The notes under the pieces were generated by a model. That model saw nothing but the letters and a program-made list of their open reading frames with translations, did no database searches and was not told the origin of the DNA. Below, in pieces: positions 44,211-57,364 of a stretch of 64,000 bases of DNA (position 1 is its first letter; every line of letters starts with the position of its first letter). Source of the DNA: Luzula sylvatica (Eukaryota > Streptophyta > Magnoliopsida > Poales > Juncaceae); the NCBI GenBank assembly GCA_946800325.1, contig OX326960.1, positions 23,427,150-23,491,149 on the forward strand, read 5' to 3'. The position numbers and the translations under genes are program-made.

Positions 44211-45116
44211 TTAGGTAACAAATTTAGATTATTTGTATAATTTTTATTGTTTCATAGTACATGCAGTTAATCATATTTATTTTTAAACCAAAATTATTGA
44301 TCTTCATATCTAAAAAAACTAAATTTGTATCTTTCTGAATTTTCTTAAAATTATTTTTTTGTTTATTGGGAGAGTTTGAAAAAATTAAAATTTAATTAAT
44401 TGGAGTTATCATATATTTAACACGTGCTAAACGGTTGTCGTGAATGGTGCTAAATACAAAATATTTTCATTTGTACTTTTTCAAAATGTTCCAAAATGTT
44501 CCAAAATTATTTTATATTTTTGTTTATTTTTTATGATTATTATTTATTGGGTTAATTTTAAAAAATTAAAATCTAATTTGTAGATTTATTATGAATTTAA
44601 TACATGTCAAACGATCTATGTGTGAAATGGTAAAAATGATATAGAACCATTAATATGAGCCAATCATTTATTTTTCAAATTTGTAAAATTAGAGTTGATT
44701 AAGAATGAATGGTTGTAAACAAATTAATGAAAAATATAAAATTCATTATATAATGTATGAAATGATGAATTTTTTTTTCTCTTTCATCATATATAAAGGA
44801 TGAGCCAAAAAAAATAGTTCGTACTTAGGGATGTCAATGGGTTGAATAATACCCGGCTCCGACGGGTACCGGACCCTAACGGGTCAGGTAATACCCGATT
44901 AAGCCTACATGCGGGTCGGGTATTACCTGATTAAAAAATACCCAGTTCGGGTCGGGTAGGGTATGGGTGAGGTCGTACCCGACCCGTAGATATACCCGAT
45001 TTGAACCCGATTCTTAATAACCCTCATTATATTAATATTTTTATATTTTTTATTTGTTTTTATCTATGTTTTCTACTGATTATTTATTAAAGCGCGGACA
45101 AATTTGCTAGTTCCTA
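44211..45116. other. AT-rich spacer with a GGGTA/TACCCG-rich block
   Basis: Most is featureless AT-rich DNA. From about 44826 to 45008 there is a dense block of GGGTACC, TACCCG and CGGGT motifs starting GGGATGTCAATGGGTTG. This pattern is common in plant hAT-related non-autonomous elements. Limits uncertain. Confidence 0.45.
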
Positions 45117-45191
45117 ATTAATTGCAGCACAAGAATTCGTCACATGGGCTGCAGATTTAATAATAGCCACCGGGACTACACCCCAAGCGCT
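45117..45191 (+). pseudogene. Displaced copy of GLR exon 2 start
   Basis: It matches the exon 2 start (49056-49135) almost base for base: intron end ATTAATTGCAG, then CACAAGAATTCGTCACATGG and GGACTACACCCCAA. It breaks off at about 45191. With the exon 1 copy at 42740 it forms the remains of an upstream GLR duplicate. Confidence 0.82.
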
Positions 45192-45648
45192 TTACGCTGT
45201 GGATTAAATATAGCTAATATTTTAATAATTTAAATTCCGTATCCGCGTTCACCTTTCTTATTATAATATTATAAAACTTGTATAAGGTAGGTATAGACCG
45301 AATAGTTTACTTCAATACATCACAAGAAAGATTTTAATGGCGAAAGTAGCTGCGTGTTTAATCTTCATTATTTGCACCCTCCCACCAATACTTAGTGTAC
45401 CCGGACAAACAATTCGTATTGGGGCTATTTTCAGTCCCGACACTCGGAAAGGAAAAGAAGAAGCCACAGCAATACAACTTGCAGTTCAACAGTTTAGTTC
45501 CTCCCCAGCTATCATACTCAATGGCAAACATCTCAACAGCACTAATCCTCTTCTCTCAAGCAACTACGGTATTTCTCTAACAAAAAATTTCACTGTTAAT
45601 AGATGCTATCTTAAATATGTTGAAACAATTTTTGGAGCATTTCTCCTT

Positions 45649-46956
45649 GGAGCATTTCTACGTATAATCTTATTTGGAATCAAAATTAAAAAAATAACAT
45701 TCTTTCTAAAAATATTCCAAAAATAACCTCCTTTTTAATAATATTCCAAAAATAACCCAAATCCGGAAATTTTTTATTTTTTTAAAAAAATTTTAAATAT
45801 GATATATTTCCCCAAATTTTACCATAATATATTTTATGAACTAATTAATACACTTAATTAAAATAACAACTAGTACATGTTGGCTGTTAATTTAATACAT
45901 AATTAATATTTATTCAATTTTATAAATTTGAATAAATTTTAATGAAAATTTAATTATATCTTTTAAATAGTACGTTAATTAAATGTAATTGTTCTATCAT
46001 AGAGCATTCGGCGGGTACATTTTGGGGAGTGATTTTTGTATTAAAAAGTTAGTGACAACTTTTGAAAAAAAAAATATTAAAATGTATTGCACTCCAAAAT
46101 TTACCTGCCGAACTCTCCATTATTGAACAATTACATTTAATTAAAGTGATAATTAAAATATATAATTAAATATTCATTAAAATTTATTCCAAATTATGAA
46201 TTCGAACAAATATTAATTACATATTAAGTGAACAGTTAACATGTACTAGTTATCATTCTAATTAAATATACTAACCGAAATTATCCATTTTTTACCGTAT
46301 AATTCTCTATGTTCTAACTAGTATATTTAATTAAAATGATAACTAGTACATGTTAACTGCTAACTTAATACGTAATTAATATTTGTTCGAATTCATAATT
46401 TTGAATAAATTTTAATGAATATTTAATTATATGTTTTAATTATCACGTTAATTAAATGTAATTTTTCAATAATAGAGAGTTCGGCAGGTACATTTTGGAG
46501 TGCAATAAATTTTAATATATTTTTTTTAAAAGTTGTAGTAACTTTTAAAAAAAAAATCACTCCCCAAAATGTACCCGCCGAATGCTCCATTATAGAACAA
46601 TTACATTTAATTAACGTACTAATTAAAAGATATAATTAAATATTCATTAAAATTTATTCAAATGTATAAATTCGAATAAATATTAATTATGTATTAAGTT
46701 AACGGTCAATATGTACTAGTTATTATTTTAATTAAATGTATTAATTAGTTCATAAAAGATATTATGGTAAAATTTGGGGAAATATATCATATTTAAAAAA
46801 ATTTAAAAAAATAAAAAAAAATCCGGCGAGATTTAAAATCACGGTTTGGGTTTTTTTTTGGAATATTATAAAAAGGAGGTTATTTTTGAAATATTTTTAG
46901 AAAGAAAGTTATTTTTTAAATTTTGATTCCAAATAGGATTATATGTAGAAATGCTC
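45649..46956. mobile_element. 1.3-kb foldback element in GLR intron 1
   Basis: The left end GGAGCATTTCTACGTATAAT is mirrored by the right end TAGAAATGCTCC. The arms stay complementary towards a centre near 46285-46300. Each arm contains a smaller inverted block with GGCGGGTACATTTTGGGG and its complement. No ORF and no convincing target duplication; family uncertain. Confidence 0.75.
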
Positions 46957-47484
46957 CTATTACTCCACGTCACATGCTTTGAAAACAATATTCCAAAACT
47001 AACCTATTTTTTACAAATATTCTATAATTGATCCATATCGGAATTTTAAAACCCGGTTGGACCGGATTTTAAAAACTTGTTGATTAAATCAATAAAAAAC
47101 TCATTAAAAATTGTGACTCCGAGTTTCCGATTAACCAGGGATTTGGGGCAAAAGTGAATCATGATTGATACGGGTTTTTAAAACTCGTAATGCTAGAAAA
47201 TTAAAAAATCATATTCGTGCATGAGCCATGAAAATTATTTGAGTAGACTTTTTTGCTGATGAAGATGGAAAAATAAATTCATCATATAATATTATTTTAT
47301 TAATTATGTTCATGAAAATAAAAACAAATTCATCATATAATTATATTTATTTTAACCGATTTCGAATACGAATAAGATATTGGATTTCGGTTACGAAATT
47401 TCATAATCATCATAAAAAAACACAAATTTCAATGCAAATTCAATGATTAAAAAATATTAATTACCAAAACTTTGATACTTAATT
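46957..47484. other. AT-rich part of GLR intron 1
   Basis: No gene or recognised element seen. Confidence 0.5.
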
Positions 47485-47486
47485 AA

Positions 47487-48445
<959 letters not shown>

Positions 48446-48446
<1 letters not shown>

Positions 48447-48671
48447 GCTAACAAGAATCCATAAAAAAAAACCAAAAGAGAATCCAAAGACTAAAATATA
48501 CTACTGAAATTAGCAAAATATATTCTTGTATTTATCAAAATATACTATTGAAGATATAATATTTTATTCTCAATTTTAACTATGTTAACATATTAGTTTC
48601 ACCAGTATATTTTGCTAGTTTCATCAGTATATTTTGCACGCGTTGATTCTTTTTTTGGATTCTCCTTAGCA
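48446..48671. mobile_element. Small inverted-repeat element in GLR intron 1
   Basis: Ends TGCTAACAAGAATCC and GGATTCTCCTTAGCA are imperfect inverted repeats over about 24 bp. 226 bp, no ORF. Family not assigned. Confidence 0.55.
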
Positions 48672-49065
48672 AGCCTCTATATATATCAATGGCCAACACT
48701 CTTGTTTGGTCAACATCGGCCAACACACTTATTACACTAAATCTAAATATTAAAATCGAATTTCAATCGTATAGATATGTATTATATCATTTAGATATGA
48801 TATAGAATAAATTTTGTACTATTTTGATTTTTGTATCTAACAAACTCGATAACATATTTTCACAACTGTCCATTTCGATAAATTTATACATTTCCATGAA
48901 GGAAATCTCGAAACCTATATAATTTAAAATACATCCAAATCAAAAAAATCGAATTTCAAAATTTATTTAATAATGATTCAAGTTGTAACAATTTCCGACC
49001 GTTAATTTTTTAATGCCCAATCTTAGAGAAAGTCGAGCACTATCTGAATTTCTAATTAATTGCAG
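48672..49065. other. End of GLR intron 1
   Basis: No element recognised except a short GGCCAACAC direct repeat near 48690-48722. The intron ends at the acceptor ATTAATTGCAG. Confidence 0.5.
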
Positions 49066-51687
49066 CACAAGAATTCGTCACATGGGCTGCGGATTTAATA
49101 ATAGCCACCGGGACTACACCCCAAATGCTTTACGCTGGAGACGTGGGAAAAGATGCCAGAATCCCGATCTTCTCTCTCGTTCCGTCTTCCTTGCTCTCCA
49201 AGCCTTTCCTAGCTCAAATGTCATATCCAGATGCAGCATTCATTAAATGTATCGTAGCTATGGTTAAATCATTGAAATGGCGGCGAGTCATCGCCGTTTA
49301 TGAGGATGATGAATACGGTACCGTGTCATTCAGAGCTCGAGTACTCAGCAGTATTCGAACCCCTGAAAACTGTTTCGGATCCAAAATCTTCTGTTAAAGC
49401 CAAGTTAACAGAAATGAAGAACAAATTATCCACTGTTTATGTGATCTTACATAGCTCGGAGGCTCTTGCTCTCTCCCTTTTTGAAGAGGCAACTAACCTA
49501 GAAATGATGGGAAGTGTCTATGTTTGGATGTGTGGAAATGATATCACGTCCCTCTTGGATTCAACCTTCAATCGGTCTTTTATTTCTAAGTACATGCAAG
49601 GGGTATTAGGTGTCGAGTCCTATATCAACATATCTAATACCGAGTATCCGAACTTTTATTATAATTTTCAACAAGCCTTCAAAGGAGAGTTCGAGAAGAA
49701 GGGGGAGACGGCATTTGCACCTGGCGTGTTTGCTTTTCGAGCATATGACATGGTGGAAGCCATAGCACATGCTTCAATTGAGTCGCAAATGAATGGAAAA
49801 GCATTAGTCGATAACTTAATAGCTGCCAAATTCAATGGATTTAGTGGGGGGGATAGTTATGCTTTTCGGTTAATTAAAGTTGTTGGTAATAGTTATAAAT
49901 TGTTGGGGTATTGGCTTGATGATTATGGATTTTACGACAATGATATTGATTTGAGTTTGCGTTCTCAATCCAAGAAGGTCAGTGCAGTGATATGGCCTGG
50001 TGACCAGAAAGATATACCAAATGGATTGAGGAAGTTGAGGGTTGGGATACCGGTAAACCCGGTGTGGGAGGAATTCGTAAAGGCAGATGTTGACATAAAA
50101 AGTAGAACTGTAAGAAACGCAACTGGATTCTGTATTGATGTGTTTAAGAAAGTGTTGGAGAAAATGGACTATAAAATAGAATATGAGTTTGTGCCTTTTC
50201 TCATGGGAACCAATTCGTCATATACTTATGAATACGTTCAAACGGAATACAATAACACTGTTGATTTCACCTATGATAACTTGGTCGATCAGGTCCGCTT
50301 GAAGGTACGTTATTTATACTTAAGAATAGATAATAGATTCAGTTTCAGTTTCCTCTCTAATCTGTTGTATTTCAAACTAATTTATTGTATTTCTATTTCT
50401 ATAGGATGATGATTTTTTAAAATTATTTTTTATTCTTTTTATCAAAATAATATTTATAATAATTTTCTTTTGTTTGTTATAGAATGTTGATATGGTGGTA
50501 GGCGATGTGACCATCATATCTTCACGCTTAGAAAATGTATCGTTCACTCAGCCATTTCTTTCTTCCGGACTTGTGATGTTGGTTCCATTGGAACATGACA
50601 ATGCTACATGGTTACTTTGGAGACCATTCAAAACAACATTGTGGCTGGGTATTTTTGGCTTGATGTTATTTATCTTCCTTTCTGTTTGGCTTCTGGAAAA
50701 GTATGATAAGCAAGCTGATGATGATTTTCATGGCCCTTGGTACCAGCAAATTGGCGCTACTTTTTGGATAATGGGCAACTCTCTTTTCCAAGCCTCTGGT
50801 CATAGTAAGTCCAAAGAAAAAAATATTCATAGTTTGTACAAACATTCAATTTTCGGAATAATTATTAATTGTTTTTCCTCATTTGTGCAGAAATCGGGAA
50901 TTACTACACCAAGATTGTGATTGTGTGCTGGATGCTTGTAGTTCTAATTGTAAGCGCCACCTACACAGCAAACCTCAGCTCAATTTTGACAGTTGATAAT
51001 CTAAAACCACGTTTCGACGATGCGAAGATTGCTTGCGATGGTGACTCATTTGTCAAAACCTACTTGAAAGATGTACTTCATTACAATCAAGACATCATAG
51101 AAGTCACAAACAATTCTGATTATCCCGGTAAATTCGTAAACCGAACCATAAGTGCAGCATATCTTGAGGTTCCGTATCTGAGAGTTTTCCTCCCTAAATA
51201 CGAGGGTTATACCGTTTATGGAGAAATACATACTCTTGGCGGATTTGGATTTGTAAGAAATTTTTCCTTCATTCATATGATTATTTAGATTAATCTATTG
51301 CCTTTTCTGCGGTTGGAATAATTTTTATTTTTCCTTTCCGATCAGGTACTTCCGAAATTTTCTACAATGACTTCCGATATGTCAAAAGCCATACTTGAAT
51401 TAACAGAGAGTGGCACCCTGAAGAAAGTAGAAGACGATTGGTTCAAAATATCGTTCAACACCACAATGCCTACGAAGGACGATACAAAAAATCAAAGATT
51501 AGAACTCGAAAGCTTTTCAAGTCTTCTCATCTTTTGTTTTTGTGTCGCACTATGTTCGGTATCAATCTTCCTAATTCACAAGAGAAGAAGTTTTCTTAAG
51601 AACAACGCACAAGTTTTCGGGACTAATGATGAAGAGATGGTGCCGGTTCCCGAAGATCAACATTTGGATGATGTCCAAGCCCAATGA

Positions 51688-52568
51688 AGTTAAGGTTATT
51701 TTTATTTTTGCTTTTTCAATTTGGTTGCAGATGTAATTACATTGTTAAATTTGTTTTACTTTCCTCTTTTATGTTTGGAGTGTAGGAATTGATTTTATAT
51801 TTTATTTCAGTATGTACAAAGCAGTAATAAATTTTATATTTTAATTCTTTTCTTTCCAAAATTTCAATATTGTCATGACTTCAAACAGGCCTAGATAATT
51901 GAAAAAAAATTGTATTGATTTTTTGTTATAGTGCGTAAATGTATAGATAACTCAAATCAAAGTACATAGATTAAAAGAACCGAAATTTTTGGCCCAAGAT
52001 TTCACCACCACTCTCTCTATATTCTAATTAGCACACTTAATTAATTAACATAATAATTAACAAGAAACACAAAATTAACAACTTCTCAATATTAATTAGG
52101 AATTGTTAATTGAGGTGGATGTTAATTACATATGACGTGTTAATTAGGATGAGGGTGTTGTGGGGAAATCTGGAGGAAGGTTAATGGCCTCTAAAAGAAC
52201 TAATCTATAAAGGATTCGTCCAAAAAATTTACAACTATTATACATCATAAATTATATATTTTCATTTTTATTGCACAAACTACTATCAATTGTTACGGGT
52301 CATTTTTAATGAATAGACTGTATATAAATCTTATGTAAAATGTTGTTGAAGTTGGAATGGTTTCATTATCTCTATGTATTTCCTATTTGTTCCCCAATTA
52401 TTCTAACTAGCATAATATCCGCGATTTCGCTTGGGATTTTTTTGAATTATTTTCTCCCTACTAATTCTCATGGTCGAAGCTGCTAAAAAAGTTAAAGAAC
52501 ATTTAAAATTAACAATTGAATCTTAATGTCTACTTTAACCAAACAATTGAAGCTTGATGTCTATTTTT
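51688..52568. other. GLR 3' flank with a possible small MITE
   Basis: The GLR 3' UTR and AATAAA (51826-51831) come first. At 51997-52172 an imperfect inverted repeat (AGATTTCACCACC left, GGTGTTGTGGGGAAATCT right) suggests a MITE of about 176 bp. The rest is AT-rich. Confidence 0.5.
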
Positions 52569-53430
52569 GTTAAGTCGGTGTTAGCCACTTTGCCGAGCTT
52601 TTACATGCAAGCTATGCTTTTACCAAAAAGAGTAATAGCGGAGATTAACCAACTCTTGCGAGCCTTTTTTTTGGAAAGGACAAGAAAAAGTATTGGGAGG
52701 TCATTGCTTGATTAATTGGAGAAAAATTTGTTTACCGAAACAACATGGTGGTTTGGGGTGCATTGAGATTGAAAATCAAAACCGCGCACTTCTAACGAAA
52801 TGGCTATTTAAAATAGAGCATGAGCGAGAATCACAATGGACGACCACATTAACAACCCTATATAACGTTAACTCGGCCTTGAAAATTACGAATATTTTAC
52901 ATTGTCGTATGTCATATTTCATGAAGGATCTATGTGATCTAGTGCCACTATACCGGTCAATCAATGGAATCTCACGCGAGATAAGTCCGAACCAACCCGC
53001 ATACCTTACGGCCATGGTATACGTCCGTTTAACTCACCCGGGAGTATCTTGCGATTGGACTCCAAGCCTCTTTCAGATCAAAGTACCGACCAAAATAAAT
53101 GTGTTCGCTTGGTTGCTTCTCCAAGATAAAATACTCACGGTGATTAATCTTCAAAAACGAGGTTGGCCTCACGATCCGACATGTTCCCTTTGTTCGGAAA
53201 CATAAGAGGATGCCGGTCACTTATTCGTGTGATGTGCGTTCACAAGAGAGCTATGGGTGAGTATGGACTCCACCATTGATCTAAATGTCTCATCTTTGTT
53301 GAATCTTTGGACGGACCACCGACATAAACTAACGAAGGTAGAGGCTAAACAATGGGATATTATTTGGTTGGCAACGATTTGGTCCGTTTGGAGAGAGCGT
53401 AATAACCGTATTTTTCAAAGAAAATGACGG
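52569..53430 (+). pseudogene. LINE ORF2 C-terminus with zf-RVT domain
   Basis: The frames contain LLPKRVIAEINQLLRAFF, GGHCLINWRKICLPKQHGGL, the KVPTKINVFAWLLLQDKILT segment, and the zinc-binding RGWPHDPTCSLCSE followed after a stop by DAGHLF. This is the zf-RVT domain after reverse transcriptase in plant L1-type ORF2. It ends with WLATIWSVWRERNNRIFQ. The polymerase itself is missing and several stops and shifts break the frame. Confidence 0.82.
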
Positions 53431-53643
53431 ATGCACGTTCTAGTCTTAAGTTGCATAAAAGAGCAAGTCATTAGATGGAGAATCCTTAGTAATTAGTAAT
53501 TGTACGCACTCTAATGTATCACTCTAATGTATCACTTTAATTGGTTACCGCCATTGTAATTATTGGATGTTGTACTTTTCGTTTATTTATAAAAATGATC
53601 GGACCGAACGTGTATCGCGCTTGCCTTTCTTTCAAAAAAAAAA
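52569..53643 (+). mobile_element. LINE 3' fragment (non-LTR retrotransposon)
   Basis: A 5'-truncated LINE ending in an A-rich run at 53633-53643. Coding sense runs from 52569 (VKSVLATLPSFYMQ) to about 53430, then a short 3' UTR. 5' truncation is normal for LINE copies. Confidence 0.82.
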
Positions 53644-53931
53644 TATTCAATACCTCCCCTTTCATATTTTTATTGAATTGATGTAATTTGTGACCGGTCT
53701 TAAAATAAAATAAAAATCGTTGTTTATTGTGGACATCATCATAGTCAAACTCATTAACTATGCAGCTTTTATGATAGTAATATTTTCTTTTTGTGTTTTC
53801 CTTCCATCTAATAATAAATTTATATATGATTTATTGTTTTTCTAGTTAAGTTTTAAGAACATACAGTTCTCTCCATTCTTGTATATACAGCAGATATTTC
53901 AATACTTTCGGGCTGAAACAATTATATAACA

Positions 53932-53960
53932 CTAGCACTTCGCCCGCGCAATTGCGCGGG
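53932..53960 (-). mobile_element. Helitron 3' terminus
   Basis: On the minus strand a perfect hairpin CCCGCGCAATTGCGCGGG (53943-53960) is followed by CGAAGTG and then CTAG, with T next. That is the Helitron 3' end rule (hairpin, short gap, CTRR, T). The body would extend rightwards from 53960; I could not find its TC start. Confidence 0.62.
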
Positions 53961-54729
53961 CTTGTTTTGTATGCACGTCGTTTCGTGTTTTTTTCAGTAC
54001 TGATTCATAGAACCGCGGTTTGATTCGTGAGCGAGCACAACAAGATTTTAGAAAGTTCAAAAATCAGAGGTTACAAACTTCAAAAGTAAAATAAGTGATG
54101 CACGGTTCACAAAATAGATAATTTACAGTGCTGATCATTTCATAATTATTGCAAGCTAAATATTTCACGTTTCTAACAAAGTTTCGCTCCACAAAGGGAA
54201 CTAAAGTTTTTTTTTTTTTTTTGTTATTAACAAAAATTTTAGCTAAATAATTGTTTACGTTTCTAACAAAAAAAATTTTGTTATTCACAAAGTGTTTTTT
54301 GTTTCCTTCTTTCTGCTGCTGAGTTGTTTGCTTCGAGAAGCGATCACATCAATATGTTATTACATGTTCCTTGAAATAGACAAAGAAACAGAAGCATCCA
54401 TATAAATTAAGGAAAAATAAATAGATAATTCAAATATTGTTTGCCATGGGCAGAAAATATTAGTGCGGTACACAAAAAAATATTTTTTTCTTTGCGACAC
54501 TTGAATGATGTTGTGTCAGACAAAATATCGGTACGATGGGCCATTTTTTTATATCATTGATTGTTGCACATAACACGGTACACATATTTTTTTTAACAGA
54601 AGAGTGTCCGAAATGCAGCTTTTAAATTCACAACTCAACATAATATAATATGTTGCAAAACTATTATAGAATCGTTTTTATTTTCTTAGTTCGGAATCGA
54701 GTACTTAGTACCTCATCAAGTATTGGGAC
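53961..54729. other. AT-rich, possibly Helitron body
   Basis: No coding frame. A T-rich direct repeat GTTTACGTTTCTAACAAA-like occurs near 54170 and 54250. Confidence 0.4.
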
Positions 54730-55187
54730 TGATGTGAGACAAATAAGATACAAATTTAATGCTTAAATTGGGGATTTTAGCCCTTGTGAAGAACAATTAT
54801 ATATACTTTATTAATCATATTTGAGATAACATGAATATTTCTTCACTAAGTGTGTTTTATTGCTTAATCACATGAATTAGAAGGAATTTCTGGGAATTTG
54901 GAGAGTGTAGTTGTCTCCAACACGTCAAGAGGAGTGAAAACGATATATTATACCGATATATTCGGTACATGAATGAAACGGGAGGCAAACAATTATCACG
55001 ATAGAAACTTACACAAAAGTCTACACGAAAACCACTCATCCTTAACCCCTATCCTGCCCACCTACCTTTGGTGAGAATTACCTCCTTACCCCCAATCCTC
55101 TCCACTAACTCGTGGCCAATAAGAAGACTCCATGAGTGCTATAAATATGACCACAAGGGCCACGAGTTTGGTACGCTCTTTTATGCC

Positions 55188-55234
<47 letters not shown>

Positions 55235-56386
55235 TTAAGCAAGTCCAAGAACCTTCAAGAACACGCAAGAATTGCAAATACGAACGATAATTCTCTAAAA
55301 TCGATCACCGAGTAGAAGCTCACTTCATTCGGTGAATTGGTTTACACTTCGACGAAGATCGAGTTGCGAGAATTAAGGTGGAGCTTTCTTCATCCGAATC
55401 CGCGCAAGCAAGGAGTCAAGCTTACTCTATTCCACTCGGGAGCTTTCTTCCAATTGGACTTCTTGCAAATCTCAAGTTCACTCAACCGGTACGAAGCTCT
55501 CTTCTATTGGTGGTGGATTGGTACGAAAGGAACGTGTTGTGCGAGTTGTCTAGCTCACTAGCATCTCAAAACAACAAGGAAGGCATCCAAGACGAGACTC
55601 GGAGCTCACTTCATCTCTCTAGGTGTTTTCTTTCCTTTCTTGTAATTCTTGTAGTTTAAATTCGAATTGGATTTGTGTAAAGAATTCTCGGTTTAATGAA
55701 TCTCTAGTTCTTGTTTACTTGAATCGAATCTTTGTTGGTGTTTTTACTTGATCTCTTACTTTTAATTACTGCCTTGAACTTCGTTTAAATCTCCCTTAGT
55801 TCAATCTCAAAACAAACCTTCAATTCAATCCTCAATTCAAATTACAATTTCGAAATCCAGAACAAGTTCCGTTGTAACGGAATCCAAGTCCGTTGTAACG
55901 GACATTTCGGTTTGTACCTGACTTTCAGTCTGTTGGTACTCCGTTGTAACGCACTTTACTTCCGTTGTAACAGACCAGCGAGGAAAAGCATTCAATATCA
56001 CTCATACTAGTGCGTTGTAACGGACATAAGAGTTCGTTGTAACGGATCAACCAATCCGTTATAACGCTACTCCTATCCGTTATAACGGACTACCTCTTTC
56101 CGTTATAACGGAACTTCCTCCGTGGTAACGGACCTTCATATCAATTCCTGTGTTAACATTACCCTAATGTCCGTTGTAACGGAACCTACTTCCGTTGTAA
56201 CGGACTACCTTCTGTGAATTTTCTTTGTTATTTCTCATCTAGTTTTGATTTAATCTTTGACGCAATTGCTCCCCGTGGAACGAATCTATACATTTGCCAC
56301 TGTACAAACATAGATTACAAATTTTGTTGATTGAATCGGGTTTTCGAATACAACGATAATTTTACACAACAAAATCCCGCTCATCA
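54730..56386. repeat. Solo LTR with CCGTTNNAACGG array
   Basis: 1657 bp with ends TGATGTGAG and CGCTCATCA (TGATG/CATCA inverted) and an exact duplication GGGAC (54725-54729 and 56387-56391). The host sequence ACTCATCAAGTATTGG continues on both sides and matches the neighbouring tandem units. A plus-strand TATA box is at 55140-55147 and a CT microsatellite at 55191-55230. No internal region. Family not recognised. Confidence 0.85.
55867..56212 (+). repeat. CCGTTNNAACGG array in the solo LTR
   Basis: About twelve motifs such as GTCCGTTGTAACGGAC, GTGCGTTGTAACGGAC and TTCCGTTATAACGGA lie in 345 bp. Half-sites are the same as in A3, with a GT or AT centre. Confidence 0.85.
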
Positions 56387-56465
56387 GGGACTCATCAAGT
56401 ATTGGAACAATTTTAATGGCTTGCCTCAGTAGATCATGATTATTATAAATTTTAAAGCAATAAAT

Positions 56466-56507
56466 GTTCGAATTGTTCAAGAGCCGGCTTTCTTGAACAA
56501 TTCAAAC
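56466..56507. other. Long hairpin 1 in the tandem unit
   Basis: GTTCGAATTGTTCAAGA pairs with TCTTGAACAATTCAAAC around an 8-base loop. Confidence 0.65.
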
Positions 56508-57314
56508 ATTTTTTGCTTCAGAATTTATTTATTATTTTAATACATCATTGGCAAGATGAAGTAAAGGCGACAAAACGTTGTAATGAAAGCATTTGAATTT
56601 ATATATTTATATTCGTATATTTGTTTGTATGTGTATTAGATTTTGTAGTCGTATTCGTTTCCGTGTGGTCGCAATTTTTTGCGTCTTTGAATTCTATATA
56701 CACAGACAATTTATATTCGTATATTTGTTTGTATGTGTATTTTTCGCAAATTCATGTTGTATTTTGTTTTTGTATATACGTGTTTTGCATTGATGTTTAA
56801 TATTTGTACTGGTTCCCATGTCTTCAAAAATTGTCACAGCAGTTTCGCTGGAGGCGTGGATAAATACCGAGATAGAGTAACCAAGTTAAATAAGCCGCAT
56901 ATAATAGATTAAGCATTACTTCCCATTGACTCAATTTGTTTTATCTATCATTGTTCATCAGAGTTTGATAGGTTGCAATGAAAGCATTTGAATTTATCTA
57001 TTTATTTTCGTATATTTATTTTTGTGTATTTTATTTTGTAGTTGTATTCGTCTTTGTGTGGTCGCATTTGCGATTATTTATATGGGCGTATTCATCTTTT
57101 ATTTTGCTTATGTATATACGTGTTTTGCATTGGGGTACATCATCAAGTATTCGAACTCATCAAGTATTGCAACATCTTTAATGGCTTACCTCGGTAGATC
57201 ATGATATGTGTTTTGCATTGGTGTACATCATCAAGTATTCGAACTCATCAATTATTGCAACAGCTTTAATAGTTTGCCTCAGTAAATTATGATTATTATA
57301 AATTTTAAAGCAAT

Positions 57315-57364
57315 AATTGTTCGAATTATTCAAGAGACGGCTTTCTTGAATAGTTCGAACAATT
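57315..57364. other. Long hairpin 2 in the tandem unit
   Basis: AATTGTTCGAATTATTCAAG pairs with CTTGAATAGTTCGAACAATT. Weaker pairing extends outwards through the AAATTTTAAAG/TTTTAGAATTT flanks. Confidence 0.65.

Noticed and set aside
56593..57204. Membrane-like Phe/Val/Cys-rich ORFs
   Set aside because: They arise from TTTGTAT-rich tandem units and shift frame between units.
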